A stretch of DNA of 64,000 nt from an uncultured Polaribacter sp. (GTDB taxonomy: Bacteria > Bacteroidota > Bacteroidia > Flavobacteriales > Flavobacteriaceae): NCBI GenBank assembly GCA_947497755.1, contig CANMHT010000004.1:62001-126000 (forward strand), written 5' to 3'. Positions 50,690 through 59,360 of the stretch are shown here, piece after piece; position 1 is the first letter of the stretch, and each line of letters starts with the position of its first letter. The notes beneath the pieces were generated by a model, which was not told where the DNA came from, searched no databases, and saw only the letters and a program-made list of their open reading frames with translations. A program made the position numbers and the translations under genes.

Positions 50690-51610
50690 ATGGACAAAAC
50701 GGTTAAGATAAACTCTATTAATAAACTCCATGAGTTTTATCAATATCCAGAAAAACCTACACATCCACTAATTACATTGATAGACTTTTCTAAAATAAAT
50801 CTACAAGCAATTAAAAGTGGTACACGTAAGGTTTTTGGTTTTTATTCAGTTGCTTTAAAAAGAGTCAAAGGAGCTGGAGTAATTTATGGTAGAAAAGATT
50901 ATGATTTTTCTGAGGCTTCTCTTTTATGCATGGCTCCAGAACAGTTAAGCATTGTTACAGATATTGAAAAAGATGCTTTTATTGATAGTTGGGGTTTATT
51001 TTTTCATCCAGAATTGATTCGCACAAGTCCAGTAAACACAAAAATAAAAGAGTATACTTTCTTTTCTTATAATATGAATGAAGCACTTCATTTATCTAAT
51101 AAAGAGAAAAATACTTTGTACGCTGTAATCCAAACCATACATGAAGAATTTAGCAGTAAATTAGATCATTATAGTCATGATTTAATTGCTTCAAATATAG
51201 AAGTATTACTTAATTACTGTAATCGATATTATGGTAGACAATTTATAACACGAAGTCATCATAGCAAAGGAATAATTGCTCGATTTGAAGAAATTTTAAC
51301 TCATTATTTTGAATCTGATCAGGCAAAAATAAATGGATTGCCTTCAGTAAAATATTGTGCAGAACAATTGCATTTATCATCAAATTATCTTGGAGATTTA
51401 TTAAAGCAAGAAACTGGTAAAAGTGCTATTGAGCATATCCATTATTATTTAATTGAAAGAGCAAAAAGTTTATTACTAAATTCTACAGATTCAATAAGTG
51501 GTATTGCTTATCATTTAGGTTTTGAACAACGTCAGAGTTTTACAAAACTCTTTAAAAAGAAAACTGGTATGAGTCCGAAAGCATATATTAACTCTGTATC
51601 TTCTAACTAA
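50690..51610 (+). CDS. AraC-family transcriptional regulator
   Basis: 306 residues. A soluble N-terminal cupin-like sensor domain (GFYSVALKRVKGAGVIYGRK, MAPEQLSIVTDIEK) precedes a C-terminal AraC HTH (CAEQLHLSSNYLGDLLKQETG; SGIAYHLGFEQRQSFTKLFKKKTG). Cytoplasmic. Its position after the SDR and the tandem operator before the SDR suggest it activates that gene (inference). Confidence 0.92.
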   Translation: MDKTVKINSINKLHEFYQYPEKPTHPLITLIDFSKINLQAIKSGTRKVFGFYSVALKRVKGAGVIYGRKDYDFSEASLLCMAPEQLSIVTDIEKDAFIDSWGLFFHPELIRTSPVNTKIKEYTFFSYNMNEALHLSNKEKNTLYAVIQTIHEEFSSKLDHYSHDLIASNIEVLLNYCNRYYGRQFITRSHHSKGIIARFEEILTHYFESDQAKINGLPSVKYCAEQLHLSSNYLGDLLKQETGKSAIEHIHYYLIERAKSLLLNSTDSISGIAYHLGFEQRQSFTKLFKKKTGMSPKAYINSVSSN

Positions 51611-51921
51611 TCAAAACGCTATAAGAGATTACAACTATATTGCTTATAATCAATCAATTATATTGATGAACTATCAAAAAACAGCAGTACACTTCTACTT
51701 CACTAGTACTAAGTTCATTTTTAAAGTTTAAATCTTAATAGCCTATTTCCAAGAAAATACGACATCCAAAACTGTAACAATTGTTAAACAGTATTGTCTC
51801 TTGCTATAAATTTTGTAGTCTTATTTTATTTGCTAGCAGTAAGATTTACTCTAAATTTAACCCAATAAAATATTCTAAAAAGCAAAACTCATTTGCTTTA
51901 ATTTAAATACCAGCATATATA
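51611..51921. other. Gene-free 311-bp gap
   Basis: No gene on either strand. A palindrome-like stretch CTGTAACAATTGTTAAACAG (51772-51791) precedes an AT-rich -7-like region near 51805 and could be an operator for the regulator gene at 51922. Confidence 0.5.
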
Positions 51922-53049
51922 TTGAAACTAATTATTGATTTTATTTTAATTGTAGGAATTGTTTTAAATATCATTATGATTTTAAAGCTGTTTAAAACAA
52001 ACAACAATCAGTTACCCAAAAAAGTACTCATTGTATTTTGGTTTTTTATTCTCTTTATCTTCATTCATTTTTATGGTTTACTACATCAATTGAGTTTTCT
52101 TCTTCTACCAACATTTATATTAGAAAATGGCTCACGATTTTTATTAGCTGTATTGGTTTATTTGTATGTAAAATCACTTTTTGAAAGCCAACAGAAGTTT
52201 CTAATTAAAAATGCTGTTCATTTTATTCCTTTTGTTCTCTATTTACTTTTTTACATTATTCCTTCTGCTATAAATTATACTACAGACAACAACATATTTT
52301 CGTATATCCCTTTAATTGACAAATACATAAATCTCGCTTTGATAAAAGATAGTTATGGTATTATTTATTTGAGCATGGCGCTACAACTTTACAACAAACA
52401 TGAGCCAAAACTTAAACACTACTTCTCCACTTTTAAAGAACAAGATTTTTTATGGGTTCGTAAGTTCGTTGTGCTATTTTTAATAGCGGTGAGTGTGGAT
52501 TTATTGATAACAATTTCTGAGATTTATTTTGGATATAACGTAGCTTGGGATGCTTATATAACTGTGTTTTTTGTAATTACAGCTATGGGTTATTTAGGAT
52601 ATTTTGGTTTGACTCAAAACACATTGTTTTTAACTGAAATTTCTAATGACTCAATCTCAATAGCAACAAATAACAGTCCACAAAAAATAATTAAACCTGA
52701 AGAAGAAAGTGAATTAGCGTCTAAATTAGAACGACTATTTAAAGAAGACAAAATTCACCTTAATAAAGAATTAAACTTACAAGATTTGTCTCAAGAAATG
52801 CAAATGAGCAGTAGAAAATTATCTGCATTTTTAAATGATGTCTTAAAGACAAATTTTTATGATAAAATTAATCATCATCGCGTAGAAGAAGCTACAAAAA
52901 TGTTAGTTACAGATAAAGTAATTCAGTATACAATTACTGCTATTGGTGAATCTTGTGGATTTAACTCTAAAAGTAGTTTTTACCGCATCTTTAAAAAGTC
53001 AACTGGCTATTCACCGTCAGAATATCGACGTATTTTTTCTAAAAAATAG
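51922..53049 (+). CDS. AraC-family regulator with multi-span membrane N-terminus
   Basis: 375 residues starting at a TTG at 51922, the only good start since the first in-frame ATG lies inside the first span. About seven membrane spans (residues 1-235) are fused to a C-terminal AraC HTH (LNLQDLSQEMQMSSRKLSAF ... CGFNSKSSFYRIFKKSTGYSP). Membrane-HTH fusions of this type are common in Bacteroidota and probably sense an envelope or lipid signal. Compare the broken homologue at 43853. It precedes the amidohydrolase gene. Confidence 0.88.
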   Translation: MKLIIDFILIVGIVLNIIMILKLFKTNNNQLPKKVLIVFWFFILFIFIHFYGLLHQLSFLLLPTFILENGSRFLLAVLVYLYVKSLFESQQKFLIKNAVHFIPFVLYLLFYIIPSAINYTTDNNIFSYIPLIDKYINLALIKDSYGIIYLSMALQLYNKHEPKLKHYFSTFKEQDFLWVRKFVVLFLIAVSVDLLITISEIYFGYNVAWDAYITVFFVITAMGYLGYFGLTQNTLFLTEISNDSISIATNNSPQKIIKPEEESELASKLERLFKEDKIHLNKELNLQDLSQEMQMSSRKLSAFLNDVLKTNFYDKINHHRVEEATKMLVTDKVIQYTITAIGESCGFNSKSSFYRIFKKSTGYSPSEYRRIFSKK

Positions 53050-53141
53050 TCTCATTGCATGCATTGAGACTCCTTGAGTGGTATTTTATTGTAACGCTGA
53101 ATGGATATTTGTGTCTTCTTAGAACAATCAAAAACACAATC

Positions 53142-54566
53142 ATGAAAAAAATTTATCTTTTAGTAGTACTACTCACAATTATTTCTTGCAACGAAAAAAG
53201 AAGCATTGAAAAAGAGTCCCCATCATCTAAGCAAAAATTAATTTATGCTATAAAAAATGTGAATATCATTCCAATGACCACTACCAACAAAATCATTGAG
53301 AATGCAACTGTTGTTATTAAAGAAAATAAAATTCACACAATTAATAAATCAATACCAGAAAATGCCATTATTATTGATGGAAAAAACAAATGGTTAACTC
53401 CGGGATTTATTGATATGCATGTTCATACATTGTCAGACGGAACTCCTTTTGTTATGTATCCTACAAGAGGTCCATTGGTTAGTTTTAACACTCAATACAA
53501 CGTGACACCTTATATTGCAAATGGTGTGACTACTGTTTTTGAATTAGGTGCAAGACCAGAAAACATAGGGCAACGTAATGAAATTATTAGAGGTGATGTG
53601 ATTGGTCCAAGAATCGCTTTGGCAAAAGTTATTGGTGGAAATAAATCAAACCTTACAGCCCAAACTCCTTCTGATGGAAGAAACGCTGTACGTTTTGCTA
53701 AAGAAGAAGGCTATGAATTTATAAAAGTTTATACTTGGTTAAACGAAGAAACTTTTAAAGCCGTAATAGACGAAGCAAAAAAGCAACAGATGAAAGTTGT
53801 AGGTCATATTCCTGCTGCATTTGAAGGCAAAGCAGCAACAGATTTTTTTGTTCCGCATTTTGGTTTAATTGCTCATGCAGAAGAATTATCAAAGCAAACC
53901 AATGATCATAGCTATAAAAAGGCGCAAGAATTTGCTCGTTTGGCGAAAGAAAATGGCACTTGGTTGATTCCAAATTTATCGAATATGGTTTCTATAGAAC
54001 AACAAGCTAAATCATTAGAAAATATTGAAAATTTGCCAGGATTTAAATACGTACATCCTTTAATGCAGAATAAATGGTTAACATCAAATAGTTATCATGG
54101 TGCTTCAAAAGACTTAATTGCTTATTATAAAGAATTGGTAGATTTTCATATTCTAATTGTAAAAGCCTTTAAAGAAGCGAATGTACCTATGGTTGCAGGA
54201 ACTGATGCTGGTATCTCTGGAATCATAGCAGGATTTTCACTACATCAAGAATTAAAATTATTAGTCGATGCTGGTTTAACAAATGAAGAAGCGTTGGCAT
54301 CTACAACACGTTTAGCAGCGGAATGGCTTGGAATCGATGACAAAATTGGAACTATAGAAACTGGTAAGTTTGCAGATATGGTTTTATTAGATAAAAACCC
54401 TTTAGAAGATATTAGCAATACCACAAAAATAGCTGGTGTTTTTGTAAATGGAAAATGGATCGCTAAAAAGAACATTGATACGATGCTATTAGAAGTAGAA
54501 AAATGGAACAATGTCAATAAAGAGAACTATAATTGGAAAGCTCTTTTAAATAGTTTTAAAAACTAA
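53142..54566 (+). CDS. Amidohydrolase-family lipoprotein
   Basis: 474 residues from the ATG at 53142, which gives the lipobox TIISC; an upstream extension to 53055 is rejected. Metal-ligand signatures of the superfamily are complete: GFIDMHVHTLSD (HxH), the Lys in FIKVYTW, VVGHIPA, LIAHAEELSK, and the Asp in VAGTDAGISG. The beta-sandwich ends (KGNVNIIPMT-like at the start, MVLLDKNPLEDISN) fit imidazolonepropionase/prolidase-like members. Substrate unknown; outer-membrane or surface location likely. Probably controlled by the membrane AraC gene just upstream. Confidence 0.93.
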   Translation: MKKIYLLVVLLTIISCNEKRSIEKESPSSKQKLIYAIKNVNIIPMTTTNKIIENATVVIKENKIHTINKSIPENAIIIDGKNKWLTPGFIDMHVHTLSDGTPFVMYPTRGPLVSFNTQYNVTPYIANGVTTVFELGARPENIGQRNEIIRGDVIGPRIALAKVIGGNKSNLTAQTPSDGRNAVRFAKEEGYEFIKVYTWLNEETFKAVIDEAKKQQMKVVGHIPAAFEGKAATDFFVPHFGLIAHAEELSKQTNDHSYKKAQEFARLAKENGTWLIPNLSNMVSIEQQAKSLENIENLPGFKYVHPLMQNKWLTSNSYHGASKDLIAYYKELVDFHILIVKAFKEANVPMVAGTDAGISGIIAGFSLHQELKLLVDAGLTNEEALASTTRLAAEWLGIDDKIGTIETGKFADMVLLDKNPLEDISNTTKIAGVFVNGKWIAKKNIDTMLLEVEKWNNVNKENYNWKALLNSFKN

Positions 54567-54669
54567 TATCATAGTATGAACATCTAAGCATTTAGAATTA
54601 TCGTTTACCAAAAAATATTGCTAACTTAGCTTTTATTGTTATCGTTAAATAAAAAATAAAGCATTAGAA

Positions 54670-55470
54670 ATGGCAAAAATCTTTAGGCGAATTAGACAGT
54701 CATTAGTTTCTAAAAATAAATTCAGTAAATACCTCATTTATGCCATTGGAGAAATTATTCTTGTAGTATTGGGAATTTTAATCGCCTTACAAATCAACAA
54801 TTGGAATGAGCAAAAAAACAAAGAAAAGAAAGAAGATGCTTATCTCAATCGTTTATTGGTAGATTTAAAGAATGACAAAGATTATTTAGCGCTTGTTCAT
54901 ACAAGAAAAAACAATAAAATTAAAGCAGCAAATACAATTATAAAGTTTTCGTTTGTGGGCGATAAAGATCGTATTATGAGTGTGATTCCGTCTTATCTAG
55001 AACTCACTTCATGGCAAACAATAATTCCCAATCAGAATACATTTAATGAGTTAATTAGTAGTGGTAGCTTAAACATCCTTCAAAATGATGCTATTAAAAA
55101 CGGATTGCTTCAATTAGATAGAAATTACAAATCACTTACTGATTGGGAAGAAGTGGTAAAGCAAGATGATTATATAGGCAACTTTTGGACAGATAGAGAT
55201 GAGATTGATCCCTACAATTATTTGGCTGTTAATAAGCCATTAATTCAAGCATTAGCATTAGAAAATAAGATTACTTCTCAGCAAAAGATAGCCATGCAAC
55301 GTCAGTTAAGTATCGATGTGGATAAAACGCTAAAATCGTATAAGTTTAGAACAGGTGTTTTAAGTACTAGAGATGATTATGTAAATCAGATTCCGTTAAT
55401 AGTATCTCTTAAAAAAGATGTCGATCATTTAATTCAATTAATAGAAAAAGAATTGCTTCAAAAAGAATAA
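54670..55470 (+). CDS. DUF6090-family membrane protein
   Basis: 266 residues. The N-terminal signature of DUF6090 is clear: MAKIFRRIRQSLVSKNKFSK, then one span YAIGEIILVVLGILIALQIN and WNEQKNKEKKEDAYLNRLL. The rest is soluble and helical. Function unknown; single-span inner-membrane location. Confidence 0.92.
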   Translation: MAKIFRRIRQSLVSKNKFSKYLIYAIGEIILVVLGILIALQINNWNEQKNKEKKEDAYLNRLLVDLKNDKDYLALVHTRKNNKIKAANTIIKFSFVGDKDRIMSVIPSYLELTSWQTIIPNQNTFNELISSGSLNILQNDAIKNGLLQLDRNYKSLTDWEEVVKQDDYIGNFWTDRDEIDPYNYLAVNKPLIQALALENKITSQQKIAMQRQLSIDVDKTLKSYKFRTGVLSTRDDYVNQIPLIVSLKKDVDHLIQLIEKELLQKE

Positions 55471-55523
55471 ATATAAAGACTAAAAAGCTTAACTTTTCAA
55501 AGAAATAATACTTTTCTATTTCT

Positions 55524-55620
55524 AATATTTATACTAAATTTATCCAAGCTAACGAAAAGGAAATATCTAACTACCAAAAGATAAATTGTTGTGATACTTA
55601 CTTTTAAAAGAGTTTTTCTC
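55524..55620 (+). repeat. Dispersed repeat R1, full copy
   Basis: TCCAAGCTAACGAAAAGG, AAATATCTAACTACC, GATAAATTGTTGTG: over these 60 bp it is nearly identical to the copy at 36425, 19 kb away. Confidence 0.7.
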
Positions 55621-55654
55621 TTTAATTGATACAAAAATAAATCAAGGCTCGCTA

Positions 55655-55730
55655 ACAAACGTGCAAAGTCAGAAACCATCGCTTTCGAACTCCTGCACTC
55701 CGTATGGCCAAAGTCGTTACACACATTTGA
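55655..55730 (+). repeat. Inter-gene element, family A, copy 2
   Basis: AAGTCAGAAACCATC, GCTTTCGAACTCCTGC and ACTCCGTATGGCCAAAGTCG align with the element at 37831. It ends CGTTACACACATTTG, 4 bp before the next ATG. Confidence 0.55.
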
Positions 55731-55733
55731 AGA

Positions 55734-56492
55734 ATGAAGCAATTAAGACTAATAACAATATTTATCCTCATAACTTGCTTAGAGGGTTTTGCTCAAAAAA
55801 AAGGAGAACTTTATAATACAATTTCAAAGCTTGATAGTATTTTTTTTAGAGCCATGAATGAATGTGACCTTAAAAAATACGAATCTTTTTTAGCTTTTGA
55901 CTATGAGTTCTATCATGACAAACAAGGCTTAACAGTTTCTAAAGCAAGTGAAATTAAGTCCATGAACCTTTTTTGTGGAGAGCAAAGGAAAAGACAGAAA
56001 ATTAAACGAGAGCTTATAAAAAAAAGTCTTGAAATATATCCTATCGCAAATTATGGAGCCATTGAGAATGGTGAACATATTTTTCACCTTGTAATAGATG
56101 AGAATATAAGTAAACCGATATCAAAAGCAAAATTCACAAATATATGGAGATTCGATAATAATGAATGGAAACTCGCAAGGACAATTAGTTATAATCATGT
56201 TCCGTACGGAAAAATTCAACTTGATGATAAGATTCTGAAATTATACGAAGGTAATTATCAAGCCTCAGATAGAATAGTCAATATAAAAAAAGAGGGAAAA
56301 ACTCTTAAAATGACTGATTTGATAAATAAAAAAGAAGTTTGGAGTTCTGAAATGCTTGCTGAAACCGAAACTACATTCTATTTGAACCAGAACAATATTC
56401 AAATCAAGTTTATGAAAAAAGAAGAGAAAGTGGAGAAATTAGCTGTTTACCAAAATGGAAAACTAATAGAAGAAATCAAAAAAATAAAATAA
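55734..56492 (+). CDS. Secreted DUF4440 (NTF2-like) protein
   Basis: 252 residues with a signal peptide ending GFAQ. The N-terminal domain is NTF2-like DUF4440 (DSIFFRAMNECDLKKYESFL, YEFYHDKQGLT, NGEHIFHLVI, IWRFDNNEWKLARTISYNH). The second half is a DUF3471-like beta domain (LKLYEGNYQASDRIVNIKKE). Function unknown. It starts right after an inter-gene element. Confidence 0.88.
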   Translation: MKQLRLITIFILITCLEGFAQKKGELYNTISKLDSIFFRAMNECDLKKYESFLAFDYEFYHDKQGLTVSKASEIKSMNLFCGEQRKRQKIKRELIKKSLEIYPIANYGAIENGEHIFHLVIDENISKPISKAKFTNIWRFDNNEWKLARTISYNHVPYGKIQLDDKILKLYEGNYQASDRIVNIKKEGKTLKMTDLINKKEVWSSEMLAETETTFYLNQNNIQIKFMKKEEKVEKLAVYQNGKLIEEIKKIK

Positions 56493-56500
56493 AAAGTATA

Positions 56501-56638
56501 GTAACAATGTATATCCTCAATTACGATGGATTTGACTACGTCCGAATCCACTCGGAATTACAAAGGCCTATGCTAAACCGAAAAATTAAGTATATTTAAT
56601 CTGTAACTGACGGTTATACAAAATCGTTGTGATGCATT
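56501..56638 (+). repeat. Inter-gene element, family C, copy 2
   Basis: Left arm GTAACAATGTATATCC, right part CTGTAACTGACGGTTATAC with stem ACGGT (56610-56614) / ATCGT (56623-56627) around TATACAAA. The stem bases differ from those at 40272 but pairing is kept. Confidence 0.7.
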
Positions 56639-56677
56639 AAGAAAATTAGCAAAAAAAGAAAAACATCTCTAAATAAA

Positions 56678-57160
56678 ATGATTCAAGCCAAACATTGTGA
56701 TTTATGCAAGTTTCCAAAAAGGGATTTGAAAAATGGATTAACTTGTGCTTTGACTAATAAAAAACCTGATTTTAATGTTTCCTGTTTAAATATAAAATTC
56801 AGTGATTCATTTAAAGAGTATTTACCTGAATTATTAAATCAAATTGAAAAAATAAAAAAAAGAAGAAATTCCGTCAATCTTAAATCTATTTTATTGGGAA
56901 TACTTGGCTTAATAATAATATTTGGAAATTATCCACTTCTTAAAAGAGCTGTTGAAGCAAAATATGAATATTGGTTTTATAGTTATTTTCTAGACACTCT
57001 TTTATTCTATATAATCGGAGTGGGTTTAATATCTATGGCATTCTCATCAATCAATAAATACAAAAAGGACTTGGAAATACTGGAATGTGAAAAGAGAGAA
57101 ATAAATGAGATTCTAAAAAATTATAAGTTAGATATCGAATCATTATTAAAAACGAAATAA
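56678..57160 (+). CDS. Cys-rich small membrane protein, unknown
   Basis: 160 residues. Four Cys in the first 36 residues (HCDLCKF, LTCAL, VSCLN) could bind a metal. A charged helix, two membrane spans (about 66-85 and 106-128: SILLGILGLIIIFGN, LLFYIIGVGLISMAF) and a C-terminal coiled-coil tail follow. Family not recognised. Confidence 0.68.
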   Translation: MIQAKHCDLCKFPKRDLKNGLTCALTNKKPDFNVSCLNIKFSDSFKEYLPELLNQIEKIKKRRNSVNLKSILLGILGLIIIFGNYPLLKRAVEAKYEYWFYSYFLDTLLFYIIGVGLISMAFSSINKYKKDLEILECEKREINEILKNYKLDIESLLKTK

Positions 57161-57169
57161 ATAAACGAT

Positions 57170-57194
57170 ACTACAACAGCGTGTATAAATAATT
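57170..57194 (+). repeat. Inter-gene element, left arm only
   Basis: CTACAACAGCGTGTATAAAT: CTACAAC is the exact reverse complement of GTTGTAG in the right arm of the element at 60700. The right arm is missing and a broken lipoprotein gene follows. Confidence 0.5.
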
Positions 57195-57456
57195 ATGAAA
57201 TACAGACTTTTTTAATAATTCTAACTTTAATTTCGTGTAAAATTGGGCTTAAAAAAACTGAAGAAGAAATTGAATGTGTTTTATCGGAATAAAAAAAACA
57301 GCGAATTATAAAAGTGAACTAAAAAAATACGCTAAAATAAATGGAGATACTTTAATAGAAATCAAGAAAAAGAAATATTGCTGGATTGCAGCGGAAAACT
57401 CTATAACAAAATTTTATTACCAATTTGAAAAAAATGTTCGGAAAACTATTTACTAA
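57195..57456 (+). pseudogene. Lipoprotein gene with two frameshifts
   Basis: From the ATG at 57195 the frame meets a stop after six codons at a run of six T; one more T would give a lipoprotein signal peptide ending LISC and a helical stretch to about 57290. A second shift near 57290 joins this to the open frame running to 57456 (ANYKSELKKYAKINGDTLIE, CWIAAENSITKFYYQF). Together they form a plausible ~85-residue lipoprotein. Its remnant overlaps the next gene's start. Decay or assembly errors in homopolymers could both explain it. Confidence 0.6.
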
Positions 57457-57916
57457 AAAAAAGAAAGAGTTAAAAGAAGTAGATAAAAACTATGTCTTTG
57501 ACAAAGCAAAATATCATTTTGACTCAATAAATGAAGCTGAACTTAATGAAGAACAAGCTTATGTTCATACAGGTTTATTCTTTGCTTGGATTATAAAAAA
57601 CGATTTATATAGCGAATTTTTACTTGAAGAAAGTAAGGATGAAGTTGAACAAACTAAATCTGAAAAAATTTCACCTTCCAAATTATATATGAATTGGGAT
57701 GGAGTATTTATTGGAGAGCTTTTAAACAAAGTTGGATTTAATTTTACTATGGACTATTTTGAATTCGATAAAGGTAAATATGTAAATGATTACGAAGAAA
57801 CATTGAGTTCGGATAATGACCCAGATATTTTTAGAGTGAAAAATAATTGGGAAAATTATCATAAACTAGCAAAAGTAATTGATAATCGATTTAAAAAATG
57901 GAATAAAAAAAACTGA
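57434..57916 (+). CDS. DUF7832-like protein
   Basis: 160 residues from the ATG at 57434 (a TTG nine bases upstream is less likely). Distinctive segments are KYHFDSINEAELNEEQAYVH, GLFFAWIIKNDLYSEF, SPSKLYMNWDGVFIGELLNK and FTMDYFEFDKGKYVNDYEE, as I recall from DUF7832 family proteins. No signal peptide; the family behaves like a cytoplasmic polymorphic-toxin immunity-type protein, though no toxin is present here. Confidence 0.75.
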   Translation: MFGKLFTKKKKELKEVDKNYVFDKAKYHFDSINEAELNEEQAYVHTGLFFAWIIKNDLYSEFLLEESKDEVEQTKSEKISPSKLYMNWDGVFIGELLNKVGFNFTMDYFEFDKGKYVNDYEETLSSDNDPDIFRVKNNWENYHKLAKVIDNRFKKWNKKN

Positions 57917-57921
57917 TACTA

Positions 57922-58046
57922 GCAATGTAAAACCGCAATTATAGCAGATTCGAATACACCTAAATCTACTCTGTAATTGCTAACACAGTTTTTAACCTTT
58001 AAACCCGTAACTAACGATTATTATACAAAATCGTTATGCATCATTA
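57922..58046 (+). repeat. Inter-gene element, family C, copy 3
   Basis: Left arm AGCAATGTAAAACC, right part ACCCGTAACTAACGATTATT with stem AACGAT (58013-58018) / ATCGTT (58030-58035) around an 11-nt loop ending ATACAAA. Third set of bases in the same stem; pairing kept. Confidence 0.7.
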
Positions 58047-58069
58047 TAAAAAGCAATAATTAAATAGAT

Positions 58070-58468
58070 ATGAATAAGAAAATAGCCCTAGTAATAATGT
58101 TTTTTCTACTTGGAATACTTCTGATATTTCACTTTTTGATTTTGACAGAGCAAATTCCTTATGACAAAGTTTGGGCTGGAAGGCTAAACTCAGTTAAGGA
58201 AATGAGAAATTTCGAAACATTCTCAATACTTGTGAATGCCTTTATGTTAGCTGTGTTGTCTATAAAATACCGACAACTTTCTAAAGGAGTAAAAAATAAA
58301 GTTATTGATATTCTTATCTGGATTTTTGCAGGCTTTTTCGCTTTAAATACTTTAGGTAATCTATTTTCAAAAAGCATGATGGAATTAATCTTTGGAACCT
58401 TATTGACATTGACTTTATCTATTTTGTGTTTTATCATTGCTAAAAAGGAAAAAACGAAAGCACAATAA
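58070..58468 (+). CDS. Small integral membrane protein, unknown
   Basis: 132 residues with four spans (LVIMFFLLGILLIFHFLIL; TFSILVNAFMLAVLSI; VIDILIWIFAGFFALNTL; LIFGTLLTLTLSILCFII) and a charged C-terminal tail. No family recognised. Confidence 0.7.
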   Translation: MNKKIALVIMFFLLGILLIFHFLILTEQIPYDKVWAGRLNSVKEMRNFETFSILVNAFMLAVLSIKYRQLSKGVKNKVIDILIWIFAGFFALNTLGNLFSKSMMELIFGTLLTLTLSILCFIIAKKEKTKAQ

Positions 58469-58600
58469 CGTATATAAAAAATAACGATTTGATCGTTTAA
58501 ACAAAAGAAAACAAACAAATTAAAGGTCAGTTATAATTCGAAGAGTTAGTGTGTACAAATCGCTACTATTTTTATACGAGACCGTTGGATGTAATTTGAG
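58463..58600 (+). repeat. Inter-gene element, family E, copy 1
   Basis: ATAACGATTTGATCG, AAAGAAAACAAACAAATTAA, AGGTC, ending TACGAGACCGTTGGATG. Aligns with the element at 59829. Confidence 0.55.
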
Positions 58601-58602
58601 GA

Positions 58603-59001
58603 ATGAGACAAACAATAACAAAATCTGATAAAAATTTAAAAATCCTGAACAAACTAATTGTTAATGGATTTTACACTGGTTATATCGGCTCTGAAAAGTT
58701 TGAATTAATGCCAAAGCGCTTTCCGAACAATCATAGGTTAATAGGAATTATAAATGAAAATGGAAATTATGACTTGAAATTTGACTTTAAGTCGCCTATG
58801 AATATTGCAGGAAAAATATTAATTGGACTTGGAATTCTGACTACTGTAGTTTCTCTGATTAAAGGAATTTGGCTCTTTCCTATTTTCTTTTTTATAATTC
58901 CTTTCTCAATAATTTATATTGGATTTAAAATAAAAGCGAAAAAAGAAATTAATTTACTAACTGACAAAATGTTGGAATTTCACAAAGCAGAAAATGATTG
59001 A
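58603..59001 (+). CDS. Small membrane protein, unknown
   Basis: 132 residues. A short soluble N-terminus (KRFPNNHRLIGIINENGNYD) is followed by two spans (about 70-88 and 89-108: GKILIGLGILTTVVSLI, WLFPIFFFIIPFSIIYIGF) and a cytoplasmic tail. No family recognised. The start follows an inter-gene element by two bases. Confidence 0.68.
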   Translation: MRQTITKSDKNLKILNKLIVNGFYTGYIGSEKFELMPKRFPNNHRLIGIINENGNYDLKFDFKSPMNIAGKILIGLGILTTVVSLIKGIWLFPIFFFIIPFSIIYIGFKIKAKKEINLLTDKMLEFHKAEND

Positions 59002-59018
59002 ATTAATCCATCCTAACA

Positions 59019-59216
59019 ATGATTAAAAAACATCCTTATAGATTCAGATTATGGTGGAGAAAGAGACTACCTTGGTTTTTAATTGACCTTGGAATTGCAG
59101 ATAAAGGAAAAGATTGTGAATTAGTGAATGCTGAACACAGATGGTATAATATTGACAATAAAAAAAGTGGATGTTATTATTGCAAAAAAATAGTAAACGG
59201 AAAGAAATGGAAATAA
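59019..59216 (+). CDS. Small Cys/Trp protein, unknown but distinctive
   Basis: 65 residues, basic and aromatic at the start (RLWWRKRLPWFLIDLGIADK), with KGKDCELVNAEHRWYNIDNK and a CYYC pair near the C-terminus that could bind zinc with the earlier Cys/His. The layout is one I associate with conserved small Bacteroidota proteins of unknown role. It starts 18 bp after the previous gene. Confidence 0.65.
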   Translation: MIKKHPYRFRLWWRKRLPWFLIDLGIADKGKDCELVNAEHRWYNIDNKKSGCYYCKKIVNGKKWK

Positions 59217-59225
59217 AAAACTACA

Positions 59226-59346
59226 CACAACAACGTGTATAATTAATTGCTATATTTAAACAAAAATTGAAAACACAAACAACTTAATTTGTCTACGGCG
59301 GAAAATTCTCTGAATTTTCTTACCTCACAAATTGTACACAGATACC
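59226..59346 (+). repeat. Inter-gene element, family B, copy 2
   Basis: CAACGTGTATAATTAATTGC at the left, GTCTACGGCGG, the perfect hairpin GAAAATTC (59301-59308) / GAATTTTC (59312-59319), then TTACCTCACAAATTGTACAC. Aligns with the element at 38511. Confidence 0.7.
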
Positions 59347-59360
59347 TTATATTGTATTAA

